Shown: positions 1-9,115 of the stretch, piece by piece | Layout of the letters: each line of letters begins with the position of its first letter | How positions within the stretch are numbered: position 1 is the first letter of the stretch | From: Pseudomonadota bacterium | GTDB lineage: Bacteria > Pseudomonadota > Alphaproteobacteria > Micropepsales > Micropepsaceae | Assembly: GCA_018241025.1 (NCBI GenBank) | Contig: JAFEEQ010000011.1 | Location: forward strand, 372,001 to 436,000 | Direction of reading: 5' to 3' | DNA length: 64,000 nucleotides | Program-made: the position numbers and the translations under genes | The notes under the pieces: model-generated | What the model saw: only the letters and a program-made list of their open reading frames with translations | Database searches by the model: none | What the model was told of the DNA's origin: nothing

Positions 1-1768
1 TGCCGGTGCCGGTCTCGGCGTCGTTCCACAGCCTGAGCGCGCCAGCCAGATCGACGCCGTAGAGCTCGGCGTCGCGGTTGACGAACTGAAGCTGCACGAA
101 GCCGCTCGGCATCCCCATCATCATGAGGTCTTGCAGCTTGGTCGCGTCGATGAAGTTGTCGACATAGGTGTAGTAGCCGGAGAGCTTCACCTCCCACGGC
201 GTGTCGCCCCGGCTCTTCCAGACGCCGCTCGCGCTGACGGTGTTGGCGACTTCCGGTTTGAGGTCGAGATTGCCGACATAACCGTTGCCGTCGCCGAACC
301 AGCCGATCATCTGACTCGACATCGCGCCACGGCCCCAGGTGTAGCGCTCGTACAGATTGGGCGAGCGGGTCTTGCGCGCATAGCCGAACTCATAGGTCGC
401 ACCGTCTTCCGCGGCGTAGCGTGCAAGGGCGGTGACATCGAGATTGCTGTCGTTGCGGGCATGGCCGACGGCATTGAACGCGGTGGCGGCCATCGCATCT
501 TCCATGCTCATCATGTCCGTCCAGGAATAGGGCTGGACGTTGCCGGCATTCATCGAGACGAAGTCGCCGCGTGCACCGAGCAGGGTCGACCAATGGCCGG
601 TCCAGGCTGCGTCCCACTCCGCGAACGCGCCGAAGCGGTCGCGTCTGCCGTCCACGACGTTGAGATAGGTCAGCGGTCCCATCATCATGCTGCCTGCAAC
701 CGGCGGCCACCAGTCGTCGAGTGTCATGTGGCGGTACTCGGCCCCGGCGCGGATCGTGTCGCGCTCATTGAGATTGGCCGTCACCTTCAGCGTGACGCCG
801 CCGTTCTGGGACTTTGTATCCATCGGCATCCCACCCATGGCCATGCCGCCCTTGTCGTCGAGGAAGTTCATCTCGTGACGAATATTTTGCCAGTAAGCGG
901 TGACCTCGACCGTGCCCCAGCCGAAGCTGCCGTCATACTTTCCGTTCACGAAGGCGGAGCGGTTGAACACCATGTCCATCCACTGGTTGGGATAGGCCTC
1001 GTAGGGCAGGTACTGCTGGCCGACCGTGAGCTGGAGGCTGTGCGCGCCGCTGCGTGCCGCGAGGGTCAGCGCGTGGTTCGCGGTCTCGAACTCGGTCGAA
1101 TGTACTTCGCCGTCATGGCCGCCGCCGTCATAGTTGCCGGACTGTGCGAAGGCGCCGGTATAGGCGATGTTGAAATCCTCGCCGGCGACGCTTGCGGACA
1201 GCGATGTGGAGAAGGCGTTGCCGTTGCTGCGATATGCAGCCTGCACTTTCGCGGCGGTGACAATCTCTCCGGTCGCAGAATAAGCCGGCGCAGCGGAGTT
1301 CACTTCGATGGTTCCGGCGATGCTGTCGCCGCCCATGCTCACCGGCGTGATGCCGGCGACGGCGGTTGCCGTTCCGACTTGTGCCGGGTCGATATAGGAC
1401 AGCGGCGAGTTCATGTGGTTGGGGCAGGCGACGCTGACCACCATGCCGTCGACGAGCACCAGAACGCGATCATCGGCGAGACCATGGATCGCAGGCAGGC
1501 TGGAAACGCCGCCGGCCTGATAGCTGCTCATGCCGGCGACGTCGTCGAAGAGCGAGGCGCTGTCGTTGCTGCGAACTGCGGTCTGCCGGATGACGTCGGG
1601 CGCGATTGTGGTGGCCGTCAGTGGCGCGTCGGAGACCGGCGCGGGCGACTCGACCGGAACCGGCGGCAACGGCGTCGCGTCCTCGGCATGAGCGGACGCG
1701 ACGGAAAGAGCGAAGGCAATGGATGTCAGTGCGCTGCAGGCGCGCAGGCGCGTGATAACGGATGTCAT
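1..1768 (-). CDS. TonB-dependent outer-membrane receptor, copper type (OprC/NosA-like), 3' end cut by window
   Basis: Outer-membrane beta-barrel that would import copper using TonB energy. Visible are a signal peptide (about residues 1-28, ending ASAHA), a plug domain (about 50-160, with the segment LVLVDGMVV) and the start of the barrel. The plug carries C115-P-N-H-M119 and the barrel carries H298-E-M300. This is the CxxxM...HxM arrangement known for copper binding in Pseudomonas OprC. A Met-rich stretch (GGMAMGGMPM) follows the HxM. The frame stays open to base 1, so about 589 residues are present and the C-terminus is missing. An AGGGG ribosome site sits 7 bases before the ATG. The DUF2946 gene lies 74 bp upstream on the same strand, a pairing often seen with copper receptors. 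Copper specificity is inferred from motifs only. Confidence 0.88.
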   Translation of the reverse strand, partial: MTSVITRLRACSALTSIAFALSVASAHAEDATPLPPVPVESPAPVSDAPLTATTIAPDVIRQTAVRSNDSASLFDDVAGMSSYQAGGVSSLPAIHGLADDRVLVLVDGMVVSVACPNHMNSPLSYIDPAQVGTATAVAGITPVSMGGDSIAGTIEVNSAAPAYSATGEIVTAAKVQAAYRSNGNAFSTSLSASVAGEDFNIAYTGAFAQSGNYDGGGHDGEVHSTEFETANHALTLAARSGAHSLQLTVGQQYLPYEAYPNQWMDMVFNRSAFVNGKYDGSFGWGTVEVTAYWQNIRHEMNFLDDKGGMAMGGMPMDTKSQNGGVTLKVTANLNERDTIRAGAEYRHMTLDDWWPPVAGSMMMGPLTYLNVVDGRRDRFGAFAEWDAAWTGHWSTLLGARGDFVSMNAGNVQPYSWTDMMSMEDAMAATAFNAVGHARNDSNLDVTALARYAAEDGATYEFGYARKTRSPNLYERYTWGRGAMSSQMIGWFGDGNGYVGNLDLKPEVANTVSASGVWKSRGDTPWEVKLSGYYTYVDNFIDATKLQDLMMMGMPSGFVQLQFVNRDAELYGVDLAGALRLWNDAETGTG

Positions 1769-1842
1769 GGGATTCCCCTGAGGTAACGTTCGGATGCGCA
1801 GGCGCGCCGCCATGCGATGGCGGGCGCGTGCGGTGTCGGGCG

Positions 1843-2202
1843 TCAGATCAGGGTTGCGGGAGGCGCGCGGGCTTCGGCGGCCAGATAGGACGCAAGCGGT
1901 CTGCCAGTCCTTTGATGCGGCGGTCGGATGGCGGCGATCGTGGCGAAGGAAACCGCGACGGCGTGCGGTGTCGCGGGCGGCGCGGCATGTGCCACCGCCG
2001 CGAAGGGACAGACGGCATGGTGCTCGGATTTTCCGGGCGTGCCGGACGGATGGTGGGCGGAGCCATCGGTCAGTGTGCAAACGACCAGCGTTCCCGGTGT
2101 CTTACCTGGCATCCATCCGGCCGGCAGCGCCGCCTGCAGCGTCATCGCCACGAGGGCGAGCTGCAGCGCCACGATGCGCCAGAAGGGTTGACGGTGTGTC
2201 AT
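1843..2202 (-). CDS. DUF2946 family small exported protein
   Basis: A 119-residue protein with a hydrophobic N-terminal segment (about residues 9-28, signal peptide or anchor). It has the family-style Cys motifs VVCTLTDG and HHAVCPFA, with His next to the second Cys. DUF2946 proteins are small envelope proteins frequently found beside TonB copper receptors; their biochemical role is unknown. It is the first gene of a likely two-gene operon with the receptor downstream. Cys and His residues suggest metal handling, but that is inference. The 151 bp on its other side separate it from the divergent rRNA methyltransferase and should hold both promoters. I could not pick out a clear metal-regulator operator there. 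Confidence 0.72.
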   Translation of the reverse strand: MTHRQPFWRIVALQLALVAMTLQAALPAGWMPGKTPGTLVVCTLTDGSAHHPSGTPGKSEHHAVCPFAAVAHAAPPATPHAVAVSFATIAAIRPPHQRTGRPLASYLAAEARAPPATLI

Positions 2203-2353
2203 CGTCTCGGAAAAGCAGTCCCGTGCACGTTATTGCCTCGCCGGAACCGCCATGGCGGGTCCACAAATTGACGCAAGTACAGGATGTCGCGCCGGGGCGC
2301 GTTGACGTCGATCAGGCAACATCCAGTGGCGGGATGACGGTCGTAGCGCGATA

Positions 2354-3610
2354 GTGCCCGCCATGACTCCCGCCGCGCGCATCCAGGCCGCCATCGACAT
2401 CCTGACCGAGCTTGCAAAGACGGATCAGCCGGCCGACCGGTTGATCCGCGATTTCTTCCGTGCGCGGCGCTATGCCGGATCGAAGGATCGCGCGGCGGTG
2501 ATCGACCGGGTCTACGACGTGTTGCGCCATCGCCAGGCTTTCGCTTGGCGGATGGGTAGCGAAAGCGCACGTGCGCTGGTGCTGGCCTCGGTTCTGGAAG
2601 AGGGCGGCGATCCGGATCTGCTGTTCACCGGCAGCACCTTTGCGCCCAGACAACTCGACGAAGACGAAGAACGTCAGCGGAAGCACCCGCCCGCGGCCGA
2701 GCCGCCGCTGCATGTCGTGGGCGAGTTTCCGCCGTTTCTCGAAGGCGAACTCAAGCGGGCGTTCGGCAATCGGCTGCTGCATGAGCTGGCGGCATTGTCG
2801 GAGCGTGCGCCAGTCGATCTGCGCGCCAACTCTCTGAAGGCGACGCGCGACGAGGTGCTCGGCGTGCTGCGCGGGGAGGGGTTCGATGTGACGCCGGCAC
2901 CTTATGCGCCGGATGGGCTGCGCCTGCCGAGCGGGTCGAGCGGACTCGATCGCACGACAGCGTTCACGAATGGCTGGTTCGAGATCCAGGACGAGGCGGC
3001 GCAGATCGCGTCGCTGCTTGCCGGTGCGAAGCCGGGCATGCGCGTGCTCGACATGGCGGCAGGTGCCGGCGGCAAGACGCTGGCGCTGGCGGCGGCCATG
3101 CGGAACGAAGGCGAGATCGTCGCCAATGATCCGCGCATCTCGGCGCTGAAGCAGCTCAACCTGCGTGCGGTGCGTGCGGGGGTGACGTGTGTCCGTATCG
3201 AGAAGGAGCCGCGGGGGGCGTTCGACATCGTCTTCCTCGATGCGCCGTGCAGCGGATCGGGGACGTGGCGGCGTCAGCCGGAGCAGCGCTGGAAGCTGAC
3301 GCCGAAGGTTCTGGCCGAGCGCATGGCGAAACAGGACGAACTGCTCGACCGCGCCGCGCCACTGGTGAAGCCGGGCGGGCGGCTGGTCTATGCCACCTGC
3401 TCGATCCTGCCGAGCGAGAATCAGGACCGTGTCGCGGTATTCCGCGAGCGGCATCCGGGCTTCGTTGTCGCCCGCGCCGATAACGTCTGGCGCGAATCGG
3501 CCGGCACGGATGCGCTGCCGGGAATGGGCGAATTCTTCGCCGCCAGCCCTTATTCCACGGGTACGGACGGGTTCTTCGCCGCCGTTCTTGTGCGCGAAAA
3601 GCGGGCATAG
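2354..3610 (+). CDS. RsmB/NOP-family RNA cytosine-5 methyltransferase
   Basis: SAM-dependent methyltransferase that puts a methyl on C5 of a cytosine, probably in 16S rRNA. The N-terminal part (about 1-150) is the NusB-like/PUA-like region of the RsmB family. The Rossmann domain follows, with a SAM motif VLDMAAGAGGKT. Both family cysteines are present: C299 in DAPCSGSG (motif IV) and C349 in ATCSILPSEN (motif VI, the nucleophile). Length 418 residues is normal. The first start is GTG at 2354; an ATG at 2363 three codons later is equally possible, and neither has a strong ribosome site. guaA follows 66 bp downstream. Assignment to RsmB (C967) rather than another NOP-family site is not certain. 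Confidence 0.9.
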   Translation: MPAMTPAARIQAAIDILTELAKTDQPADRLIRDFFRARRYAGSKDRAAVIDRVYDVLRHRQAFAWRMGSESARALVLASVLEEGGDPDLLFTGSTFAPRQLDEDEERQRKHPPAAEPPLHVVGEFPPFLEGELKRAFGNRLLHELAALSERAPVDLRANSLKATRDEVLGVLRGEGFDVTPAPYAPDGLRLPSGSSGLDRTTAFTNGWFEIQDEAAQIASLLAGAKPGMRVLDMAAGAGGKTLALAAAMRNEGEIVANDPRISALKQLNLRAVRAGVTCVRIEKEPRGAFDIVFLDAPCSGSGTWRRQPEQRWKLTPKVLAERMAKQDELLDRAAPLVKPGGRLVYATCSILPSENQDRVAVFRERHPGFVVARADNVWRESAGTDALPGMGEFFAASPYSTGTDGFFAAVLVREKRA

Positions 3611-3676
3611 CCGGGACGCGCCGCGCGCGGCGTTGTTTCGCTGGACTCGTGTGGGGGCCGTCCACTAAATCCGGTC

Positions 3677-5224
3677 ATGGCAGCTCCCGTCCTCGTCATC
3701 GACTTCGGATCGCAGGTCACCCAGCTCATCGCGCGGCGCGTGCGCGAGGCGGGCGTGTACTGCGAAATCGTCCCCTTCCAGAAAGCGGAGAGCGCACTCG
3801 CCGCGCACACGCCGCAGGCGATCATCCTCTCCGGCGGCCCCGCCTCGGCGATGGAAGAGAACGCGCCGCGCGCGCCGCAGGCGGTGTTCGACGCCGGCGT
3901 GCCGGTGCTCGGCATCTGCTACGGCGAGATGGCGATGGCGCATCAGCTCGGCGGCAAGGTGGAAGGCGGGCACCATCGCGAATTCGGCCGCGCCGATATC
4001 ATCATCCAAAAAGAGTCGCCGCTGCTCGCCGGCCTCGGCGCGATCGGCGACCGCGAGCCGGTGTGGATGAACCATGGGGACAAGATCACCGCGATCCCGA
4101 AAGGCTTCGAGGTCGTCGCGACGTCCGATCATTCGCCCTATGCGGTGATCGCGGACGAGACGCGCAAGCTCTACGGCATCCAGTTCCATCCCGAAGTGGT
4201 GCACACGCCGCGCGGCGCAGAAATCTATCGCAACTTCGTGCTCGGCATCGCGGGCATCAAGCCCGAATGGAACATGCATGCGTTCCGCGAGCACCAGGTG
4301 GCGAAGATCCGCGAGCAGGTCGGCAAGGCGCGCGTGATCTGCGGGCTGTCGGGCGGCGTGGATTCATCCGTTGCCGCGGTGTTGATCCACGAAGCGATCG
4401 GCGACCAGCTCACCTGCATCTTCGTCGACACCGGATTGATGCGCGCGGGCGAGGCCGACGAGGTGGTGTCGCTGTTCCGCAATCACTACAACATCCCGCT
4501 GATCCATGCGGAGGCGCAGGAGCTGTTCCTCGGCCGCCTCGCCGGCGTCAGCGATCCCGAGCAGAAGCGCAAGATCATCGGCGCAACCTTCATCGACGTG
4601 TTCGACGCGGAGAGCCACAAGGTCGGCGGCGCAGAATTCCTGGCGCAGGGCACGCTCTATCCCGACGTGATCGAGAGCGTGTCGGCGACGGGCGGGCCGA
4701 GCGTGACGATCAAGTCGCATCACAATGTCGGCGGGCTTCCCGACTACATGAAGCTGAAGCTGGTGGAGCCGCTGCGCGAACTGTTCAAGGACGAGGTCCG
4801 CGCGCTCGGCCGCGAGCTCGGCCTGCCGGCGAGCTTCGTCGGGCGGCATCCGTTTCCCGGGCCGGGCCTCGCGATCCGCGTGCCCGGCGAGATCACGCAG
4901 GAGAAGCTCGACATCCTGCGCAAGGCCGACGTGATCTATCTCGACGAGATCCGCAAGGCGGGACTCTACGACACGATCTGGCAGGCCTTCGCCGTGCTGC
5001 TCCCGGTGAAGACGGTGGGCGTGATGGGCGACGCGCGGACCTACGACCACGTCTGCGCGCTGCGCGCGGTGACGTCCTCGGATGGCATGACGGCGGACTA
5101 CTACCCGTTCGAGCATTCCTTCCTGGCGAGGGTCGCGACGCGCATCGTGAACGAAGTGCGCGGCATTAACCGCGTGGTCTACGACATCACGAGCAAGCCA
5201 CCTGGGACGATCGAGTGGGAGTGA
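3677..5224 (+). CDS. guaA: GMP synthase (glutamine-hydrolysing)
   Basis: Converts XMP, ATP and glutamine to GMP, the last step of guanine nucleotide synthesis, in the cytoplasm. The N-terminal class I glutaminase has its nucleophile at C81 (GICYGE) and the His/Glu pair in QFHPEVVHT. The ATP pyrophosphatase domain has the PP-loop GLSGGVDSS near residue 225. The C-terminal dimerisation domain ends in the standard KPPGTIEWE. Length 515 residues is typical. It stands alone after the rRNA methyltransferase gene. Downstream is a gene-poor stretch leading to an IS630 relic, so guaA marks the stable edge beside an acquired region. Confidence 0.98.
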   Translation: MAAPVLVIDFGSQVTQLIARRVREAGVYCEIVPFQKAESALAAHTPQAIILSGGPASAMEENAPRAPQAVFDAGVPVLGICYGEMAMAHQLGGKVEGGHHREFGRADIIIQKESPLLAGLGAIGDREPVWMNHGDKITAIPKGFEVVATSDHSPYAVIADETRKLYGIQFHPEVVHTPRGAEIYRNFVLGIAGIKPEWNMHAFREHQVAKIREQVGKARVICGLSGGVDSSVAAVLIHEAIGDQLTCIFVDTGLMRAGEADEVVSLFRNHYNIPLIHAEAQELFLGRLAGVSDPEQKRKIIGATFIDVFDAESHKVGGAEFLAQGTLYPDVIESVSATGGPSVTIKSHHNVGGLPDYMKLKLVEPLRELFKDEVRALGRELGLPASFVGRHPFPGPGLAIRVPGEITQEKLDILRKADVIYLDEIRKAGLYDTIWQAFAVLLPVKTVGVMGDARTYDHVCALRAVTSSDGMTADYYPFEHSFLARVATRIVNEVRGINRVVYDITSKPPGTIEWE

Positions 5225-5599
5225 ACTAGGGTGGTTTCAGACCATCCCGTGCCAGAAATCGCACGAACACTCTGACTGACAAGGATTATTTTTCTCACCC
5301 CGTATCGCTGCATGTTACGCCAGCCCGGCCACTTTGTTGGTATCCGTTCGCCCTACGACCGGATGCAGATTTATGGGCGACCTCACTGATCAAGAACTGA
5401 AAAATCGATGCGGGACGGCTTGAACCCCTCATTAGAAAAGCGGCGGACCGCGATTGCCGCCAAGGTGGCAGCGGCGCAACTTCGCGATTGTCGCCGAGGA
5501 AGTCGTCGCCAAGCGCGAGCGAGAGGGGCGCTCCGCGACCACCACTGGGAAGCCCCGCTGGTATGCATCCCTGCTTGGCAAGATCGGCGGCCGACCGGC
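5225..5599. other. Gene-poor junction between guaA and IS relic
   Basis: No intact gene is supported here. Several short frames are open but none has a recognisable domain. The part from about 5400 to 5600 may hold decayed sequence upstream of the transposase relic; I could not identify it. It marks the boundary between the conserved guaA side and the RiPP-like cluster. Confidence 0.5.
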
Positions 5600-5893
5600 G
5601 GGTGCTGCTGCCGACGCTGGCACTCGGCGATGTCGTCGTACCCGACAATCTGGGCAGCCATAAAGGCAAGGCGGTTCGCCACGCCATCCGCAAGGCCAGC
5701 GCCGATCTCGTCTTCCTCCCGCCCTGCAGCCCCGACCTAAACCCGATCGAGCAGATGTTCTCCAAGCTGAAAACACTGCTGCGAAAGGCCGACGAGCGAT
5801 CGGTTGAGGCAATGTGGAAGAGGATCGGGTCCCTCCTCAACCACTTTACCCGACGAATGCGGCAATTATCTCGCCAACTCGGGATATGTGTTA
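5600..5893 (+). pseudogene. IS630-family transposase, C-terminal fragment, frameshifted
   Basis: Only the C-terminal third of an IS630-type (DDE) transposase is left. It includes the conserved block DNLGSHKGKAVRHAIRK, the segment FLPPCSPDLNPIEQMFSKL with the final acidic catalytic residue, and the LLRKA...MWKRIG helix. Near position 5848 the frame shifts. The family ending (PDECGNYLANSGY) continues in another frame, so the gene is broken. The N-terminal two thirds are absent and I see no clear terminal inverted repeats. It abuts the end of the first oxygenase gene (stop at 5912) and sits exactly at the edge of the RiPP-like cluster, which hints that the cluster or this border arrived by transposition. 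Confidence 0.85.
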
Positions 5894-5911
5894 ACGCGAT
5901 CCGGTCATGCT

Positions 5912-6883
5912 CTAAGCTGGCGCGGCGTCGAACACGACCGCGACGCGAACCCCCGGTGTGTCTACCGGAGTCGACCAATGGGTGAGATAGGAGGGCAGGA
6001 TCGCCAGCCGCCCAGGGCGAGGATCGATCGTCAGGTCCGGCCAGCCTGGCGCCGACGCAGCGAGATCCTCGGGCGCCCCCACCCGCAGACGCCCCACGTC
6101 GCCGTCCCCATCCGGCACCGCGGCATAGAACACACCGGTGATCCAGCCGCACGGATGGATATGGCTCGCCGTATGGCCACCACGGGTGGAAACCACCGCG
6201 AGCGCCTCGATCGAGAGACGGGCCGGCATCCACGGCATGTAGCGAGCCGTCCTTGCGCGATAGGCTTCGAATTGCGCCGTCACCCACTGGATCAGCGCCG
6301 TGATCGGCGGATCGTCCCACGCGTGCAGATTGTCGATCCTGTGGCTGTCGCGCGTCGCCTGGCGCGCCGAAACCCAACAGCCCTCGGCGACACGCGCGAG
6401 CACCGCTTCGGCAATCGCGGACGGATCGGTCGCAAGCGCCGCAACCTCGCCGCGCGACTCGACATCGCGGACGCAGACCGCCTCGGGGCCGAGAAGGCGG
6501 GCCATCGCGTCAGTCGCGCCGACCTTGCTCAACTGGCGCAGATAATCCGCTACCATCGTCGCATTCGCCTCGCCGTTGTCGAAGAGCACGCGATATTCAG
6601 CAATCACCTCGTGCGGGTCGGAAGCGTCGAGGCAGCCGCGCACGCAGAGATTGCCTCCCGCTCGCACCGCGATAGCCCGCACCCGCGCGGCAGCTTCGCC
6701 CAGCCCGGCACGCGCGAGCATCTCCGCGTGAATGCCGCATGGCAACTGCGCGCCATCCTCCGAACCCAGCGCTGCGGAATAGCGCTCGAGTCCACCGTCG
6801 GCGTCGCCCGCCAGCATCAGTCGCAATGCGCTCGCGGCCAGGTTTTCGGCCGCCGTCGGCGCTTCGGGTCCGATCGATGGCAA
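5912..6883 (-). CDS. Putative 2OG-Fe(II) oxygenase (PF13759-like) in RiPP-like cluster
   Basis: Probable iron- and 2-oxoglutarate-dependent hydroxylase. The C-terminal half shows the family pattern: H241-I-H243 followed by PCGWITGVFYAAVP, then PGRLAILPSYLTH302W and a terminal RVAVVFDA strand. The N-terminal 150 residues are Ala-rich and helical, possibly TPR-like. The upstream frame is open to 6916, but I place the start at the TTG at 6883 because AAAGGAG lies 5 bases before it. The protein is then 323 residues. It is transcribed divergently from the next oxygenase gene. The substrate is unknown; given the neighbours, the precursor peptide or a sugar/lipid partner are candidates. Confidence 0.75.
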   Translation of the reverse strand: MPSIGPEAPTAAENLAASALRLMLAGDADGGLERYSAALGSEDGAQLPCGIHAEMLARAGLGEAAARVRAIAVRAGGNLCVRGCLDASDPHEVIAEYRVLFDNGEANATMVADYLRQLSKVGATDAMARLLGPEAVCVRDVESRGEVAALATDPSAIAEAVLARVAEGCWVSARQATRDSHRIDNLHAWDDPPITALIQWVTAQFEAYRARTARYMPWMPARLSIEALAVVSTRGGHTASHIHPCGWITGVFYAAVPDGDGDVGRLRVGAPEDLAASAPGWPDLTIDPRPGRLAILPSYLTHWSTPVDTPGVRVAVVFDAAPA

Positions 6884-6999
6884 TGCGGCTCCTTTTGTAT
6901 TTGCGGTGATCGCCAAACCTTCTATAGCTCCTGCATGCGCGCCGCTACTCCAGCTGTGTATGCGCGGGCAGCGCCCCGGCAGGGCGGCGGCGCCCTCAC

Positions 7000-7974
7000 A
7001 TGACCTTGCCTGCTACGCTCGATCTCAACCGCTTTGCCGAGTTCGCGGTCGCCGCTGGACCGGGCGGCGGCCAGGCGCTGATCGTCGATGCCTTTGGCGC
7101 GCGCACCGGGTTCCAGCGCCATCGGTTGCCGCCCGGTCCGCTGCGCGATCTGGCGATGACGCTGATCGACGAGCCGGCGCAGGCCGGCCACCGGCTGGCG
7201 CAGGCGAGCTTCGACGAAGTGGCTGCGCTACTCGACGCGGGCGTGATTTCGCCCAGGACGGGGCTGGTCGATGGCGCTCCATTCGCATCGCTGCCCCTGA
7301 TGCCGGCGGCGACAGAGCCCGCCGATCGGGCGTCGCCCGGCTGGCGGCTGGCTCGCGCGCTCTGTCCGCCGATCGCCGTGCTGGACGAATTCGTTCCGAC
7401 GCCGGTCGTCAGCGGCGCGGCCGAACATTTCGTCGCGGATGGACTGGTCGCGCTCGATGCGTTGCTGTCGGAACGGCTGTGCGACGGGCTCGAGCAATAT
7501 TACGCCAAACTGGCCGGGCTGGGGTTGATGGCTCGCGCGCAGCGCGGCGTGGACCGGCAGATCGCGTTCAGCGATCCGGCCGGACTGCGGCTGCAGCGCC
7601 TGCTGCAGCCGCTCGTCGCCGCGATCGTCGGGGTGTCGATTGGTCCCAGCTACACGCTGGCCTGCCGTTACGGGGTCGGCGCGGTGCTACCGATGCACAC
7701 CGATCGAGCGGCGTGCCAATATACGCTTTCGCTGCAACTTGGGGATGCTCCCAATGGGGCCGCCGCGCCCTGGCCGTTCCATATCGTCGAAAAATCCGGC
7801 GCCGTGCGGGATATCTTGCTTCGGCGCGGCGCGGGCGTCCTGTTCCTGGGACGCGAACGGGCGCATGGCCGGCCAGCGCTGCTGCCCGAGATGGTCGGCG
7901 GCACCCTGTTGCTGCACTACATCGACGCGGAGGCCGACCGCGGAAGCGATCAGTCCGACGCCCCCGTCAGGTAG
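7000..7974 (+). CDS. 2OG-Fe(II) oxygenase-like protein in RiPP-like cluster
   Basis: A 324-residue protein whose C-terminal domain has the iron triad pattern H233-T-D235 (in MHTDRAACQYTLSLQL) and H289, with R291 two residues on (AHGRPAL) as likely 2-oxoglutarate anchor. The N-terminal 180 residues resemble no domain I can name. The start ATG at 7000 has only a weak AGGGCGG upstream. Its 3' end overlaps the convergent pqqD-like gene by 25 bp. Fold assignment rests on these motifs and the beta-strand pattern. Peptide hydroxylation is the favoured role from context, in line with hydroxylases such as that of the canucin lasso locus. Confidence 0.68.
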   Translation: MTLPATLDLNRFAEFAVAAGPGGGQALIVDAFGARTGFQRHRLPPGPLRDLAMTLIDEPAQAGHRLAQASFDEVAALLDAGVISPRTGLVDGAPFASLPLMPAATEPADRASPGWRLARALCPPIAVLDEFVPTPVVSGAAEHFVADGLVALDALLSERLCDGLEQYYAKLAGLGLMARAQRGVDRQIAFSDPAGLRLQRLLQPLVAAIVGVSIGPSYTLACRYGVGAVLPMHTDRAACQYTLSLQLGDAPNGAAAPWPFHIVEKSGAVRDILLRRGAGVLFLGRERAHGRPALLPEMVGGTLLLHYIDAEADRGSDQSDAPVR

Positions 7975-8228
7975 GTGATGGCGCCCTGGGCGTCGAGCTT
8001 GGCAAGGAACGCGTCGACGTCGGCGCGGCACTGATCGGGCGAGACGGCATATTCCTCGCGCAGCGCATCGCAGATCGCCTCGACATCGTCGGTGGTGTCG
8101 AGCAGCTCCCAAATGCGTGTGCCCACGCCGCTGATCCCGAGATAATTGCCCTGCTCCGGGCTCATCATCACCAGACCGTCCCCGACCTGCGCGGAGAGCC
8201 AGTCCCCAGTCTTGCGAACGCGCGCCAC
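7950..8228 (-). CDS. PqqD-family peptide recognition protein (lasso B1 / RRE-like)
   Basis: A 92-residue PqqD-like protein. Family signs are the N-terminal strand with DGLVMMSPEQGNYLGIS, then GTRIWELLD and a helical C-terminus with EEYAVSPDQCRADVDAFL. Proteins of this fold (RRE) bind the leader of a RiPP precursor and present it to modifying enzymes; in split lasso systems this is the B1 protein. The GTG start has GGGAG 8 bases upstream. It is the last gene of the kinase-sulfotransferase-pqqD operon. A role in PQQ synthesis is unlikely because no pqqA/B/C/E genes are near. Leader recognition of the peptide at 10161 is the natural prediction. Confidence 0.82.
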   Translation of the reverse strand: MARVRKTGDWLSAQVGDGLVMMSPEQGNYLGISGVGTRIWELLDTTDDVEAICDALREEYAVSPDQCRADVDAFLAKLDAQGAITYLTGASD

Positions 8229-8239
8229 TCGCCGTCTCC

Positions 8240-9115
8240 CTAAGCTACGGAATCTGCGTGCGCGAGCACATAGCCCAGCCGCCGCATCATCGGCCCGTGT
8301 GCGCGTTCAATGCATAGGAGCTGATCGCGAGTCAATGTCGTGCGCCATTCGCCGGCCAGCCCCTTGCGGAAGAAGGGCGCGGCGGATGGATCACCTGGCC
8401 AGGCGCGCTCGCGGAAACCCGCCGCCCGCTCGCGCGCCTGCAACGCGGCGAACGAGGAGCGCTCGACTGCCTGCTCCACGCGCGCGCGGTCCACCGTCTC
8501 GCCAACAAACGCCAGCGCCTCGGTGAATACCGCGACAGTATCGGCCAGCAGATCCTCGTACCGCACCAGATGGACGGGCAGGTCGCGCTGGTTGAGCCAG
8601 CTCGCGGCGTGGCCGCTCCAGTCGAGCAGCCGCTGCCGAAACTGAAGCGAAACGCCATTGTCATCGAGGCAGATGCCGCCGGCCGGATCGTTGAGGATCG
8701 CGATAGCCTGATCCAGCGTCACCCGGCTGTGGTGGGCCATCGATGCCGTCACGTCGCGCGGATCGCGCACGATCAGGATCGCCGCGCGTGCGCCGCGCGC
8801 CAGCATTGCCTCGCCCATAGGTGTCGGCAAATAGGCGTCGTGGACCTTTACGAACGCGGTTGTCGGGCCTGCCCCCGCGGATTCCGCAAGTGCCGCATAG
8901 ACGCTGGGACGCAAGGCGTCGGCCTCATCCGGCGTCAGCAGCGTCGATGCGATTAGCAGCAAGTCGTCGAACGGTGCGCGACCGCCTGCCGTCCAATCGG
9001 CGGTCTGTAGCGTGTTGAGGTCGATCGGCCCGGCTTGCATGAGGTTGGCGAGCAGGACCCGCAACCAAGTGTTGCCCGGCTTGGGATAGGAAGCGAGCCA
9101 GACCGGTGTGGTCAT
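8240..9115 (-). CDS. Sulfotransferase domain protein (PAPS-dependent)
   Basis: Transfers sulfate from PAPS to a hydroxyl or amine. The N-terminal PAPS 5'-phosphosulfate loop is present at residues 9-17 (SYPKPGNTW), with K12 as the phosphate-binding Lys. The 3'-phosphate site appears as VRDPRDVTASMAHHS. The rest follows the classical cytosolic sulfotransferase layout, including RYEDLLAD. Length is 291 residues. Its ATG overlaps the stop of the kinase gene (ATGA at 9112-9115), so the two are translationally coupled. The pqqD-like gene follows after 11 bp. The likely acceptor is a peptide hydroxyl, possibly one made by a neighbouring oxygenase; that link is inference. Confidence 0.88.
   Translation of the reverse strand: MTTPVWLASYPKPGNTWLRVLLANLMQAGPIDLNTLQTADWTAGGRAPFDDLLLIASTLLTPDEADALRPSVYAALAESAGAGPTTAFVKVHDAYLPTPMGEAMLARGARAAILIVRDPRDVTASMAHHSRVTLDQAIAILNDPAGGICLDDNGVSLQFRQRLLDWSGHAASWLNQRDLPVHLVRYEDLLADTVAVFTEALAFVGETVDRARVEQAVERSSFAALQARERAAGFRERAWPGDPSAAPFFRKGLAGEWRTTLTRDQLLCIERAHGPMMRRLGYVLAHADSVA

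Noticed and set aside
131-1786. Long plus-strand frame over the TonB receptor
   Set aside because: It is the shadow of the receptor on the other strand; the minus frame has a signal peptide, plug motifs and copper motifs.
5295-6377. Long minus frame across the IS relic
   Set aside because: It crosses the transposase remnant and the oxygenase gene in the wrong frame and has no recognisable domain.
7950-8228. PqqD homologue as part of PQQ cofactor synthesis
   Set aside because: No pqqA, B, C or E genes are near; neighbours are peptide-cyclase and tailoring genes.
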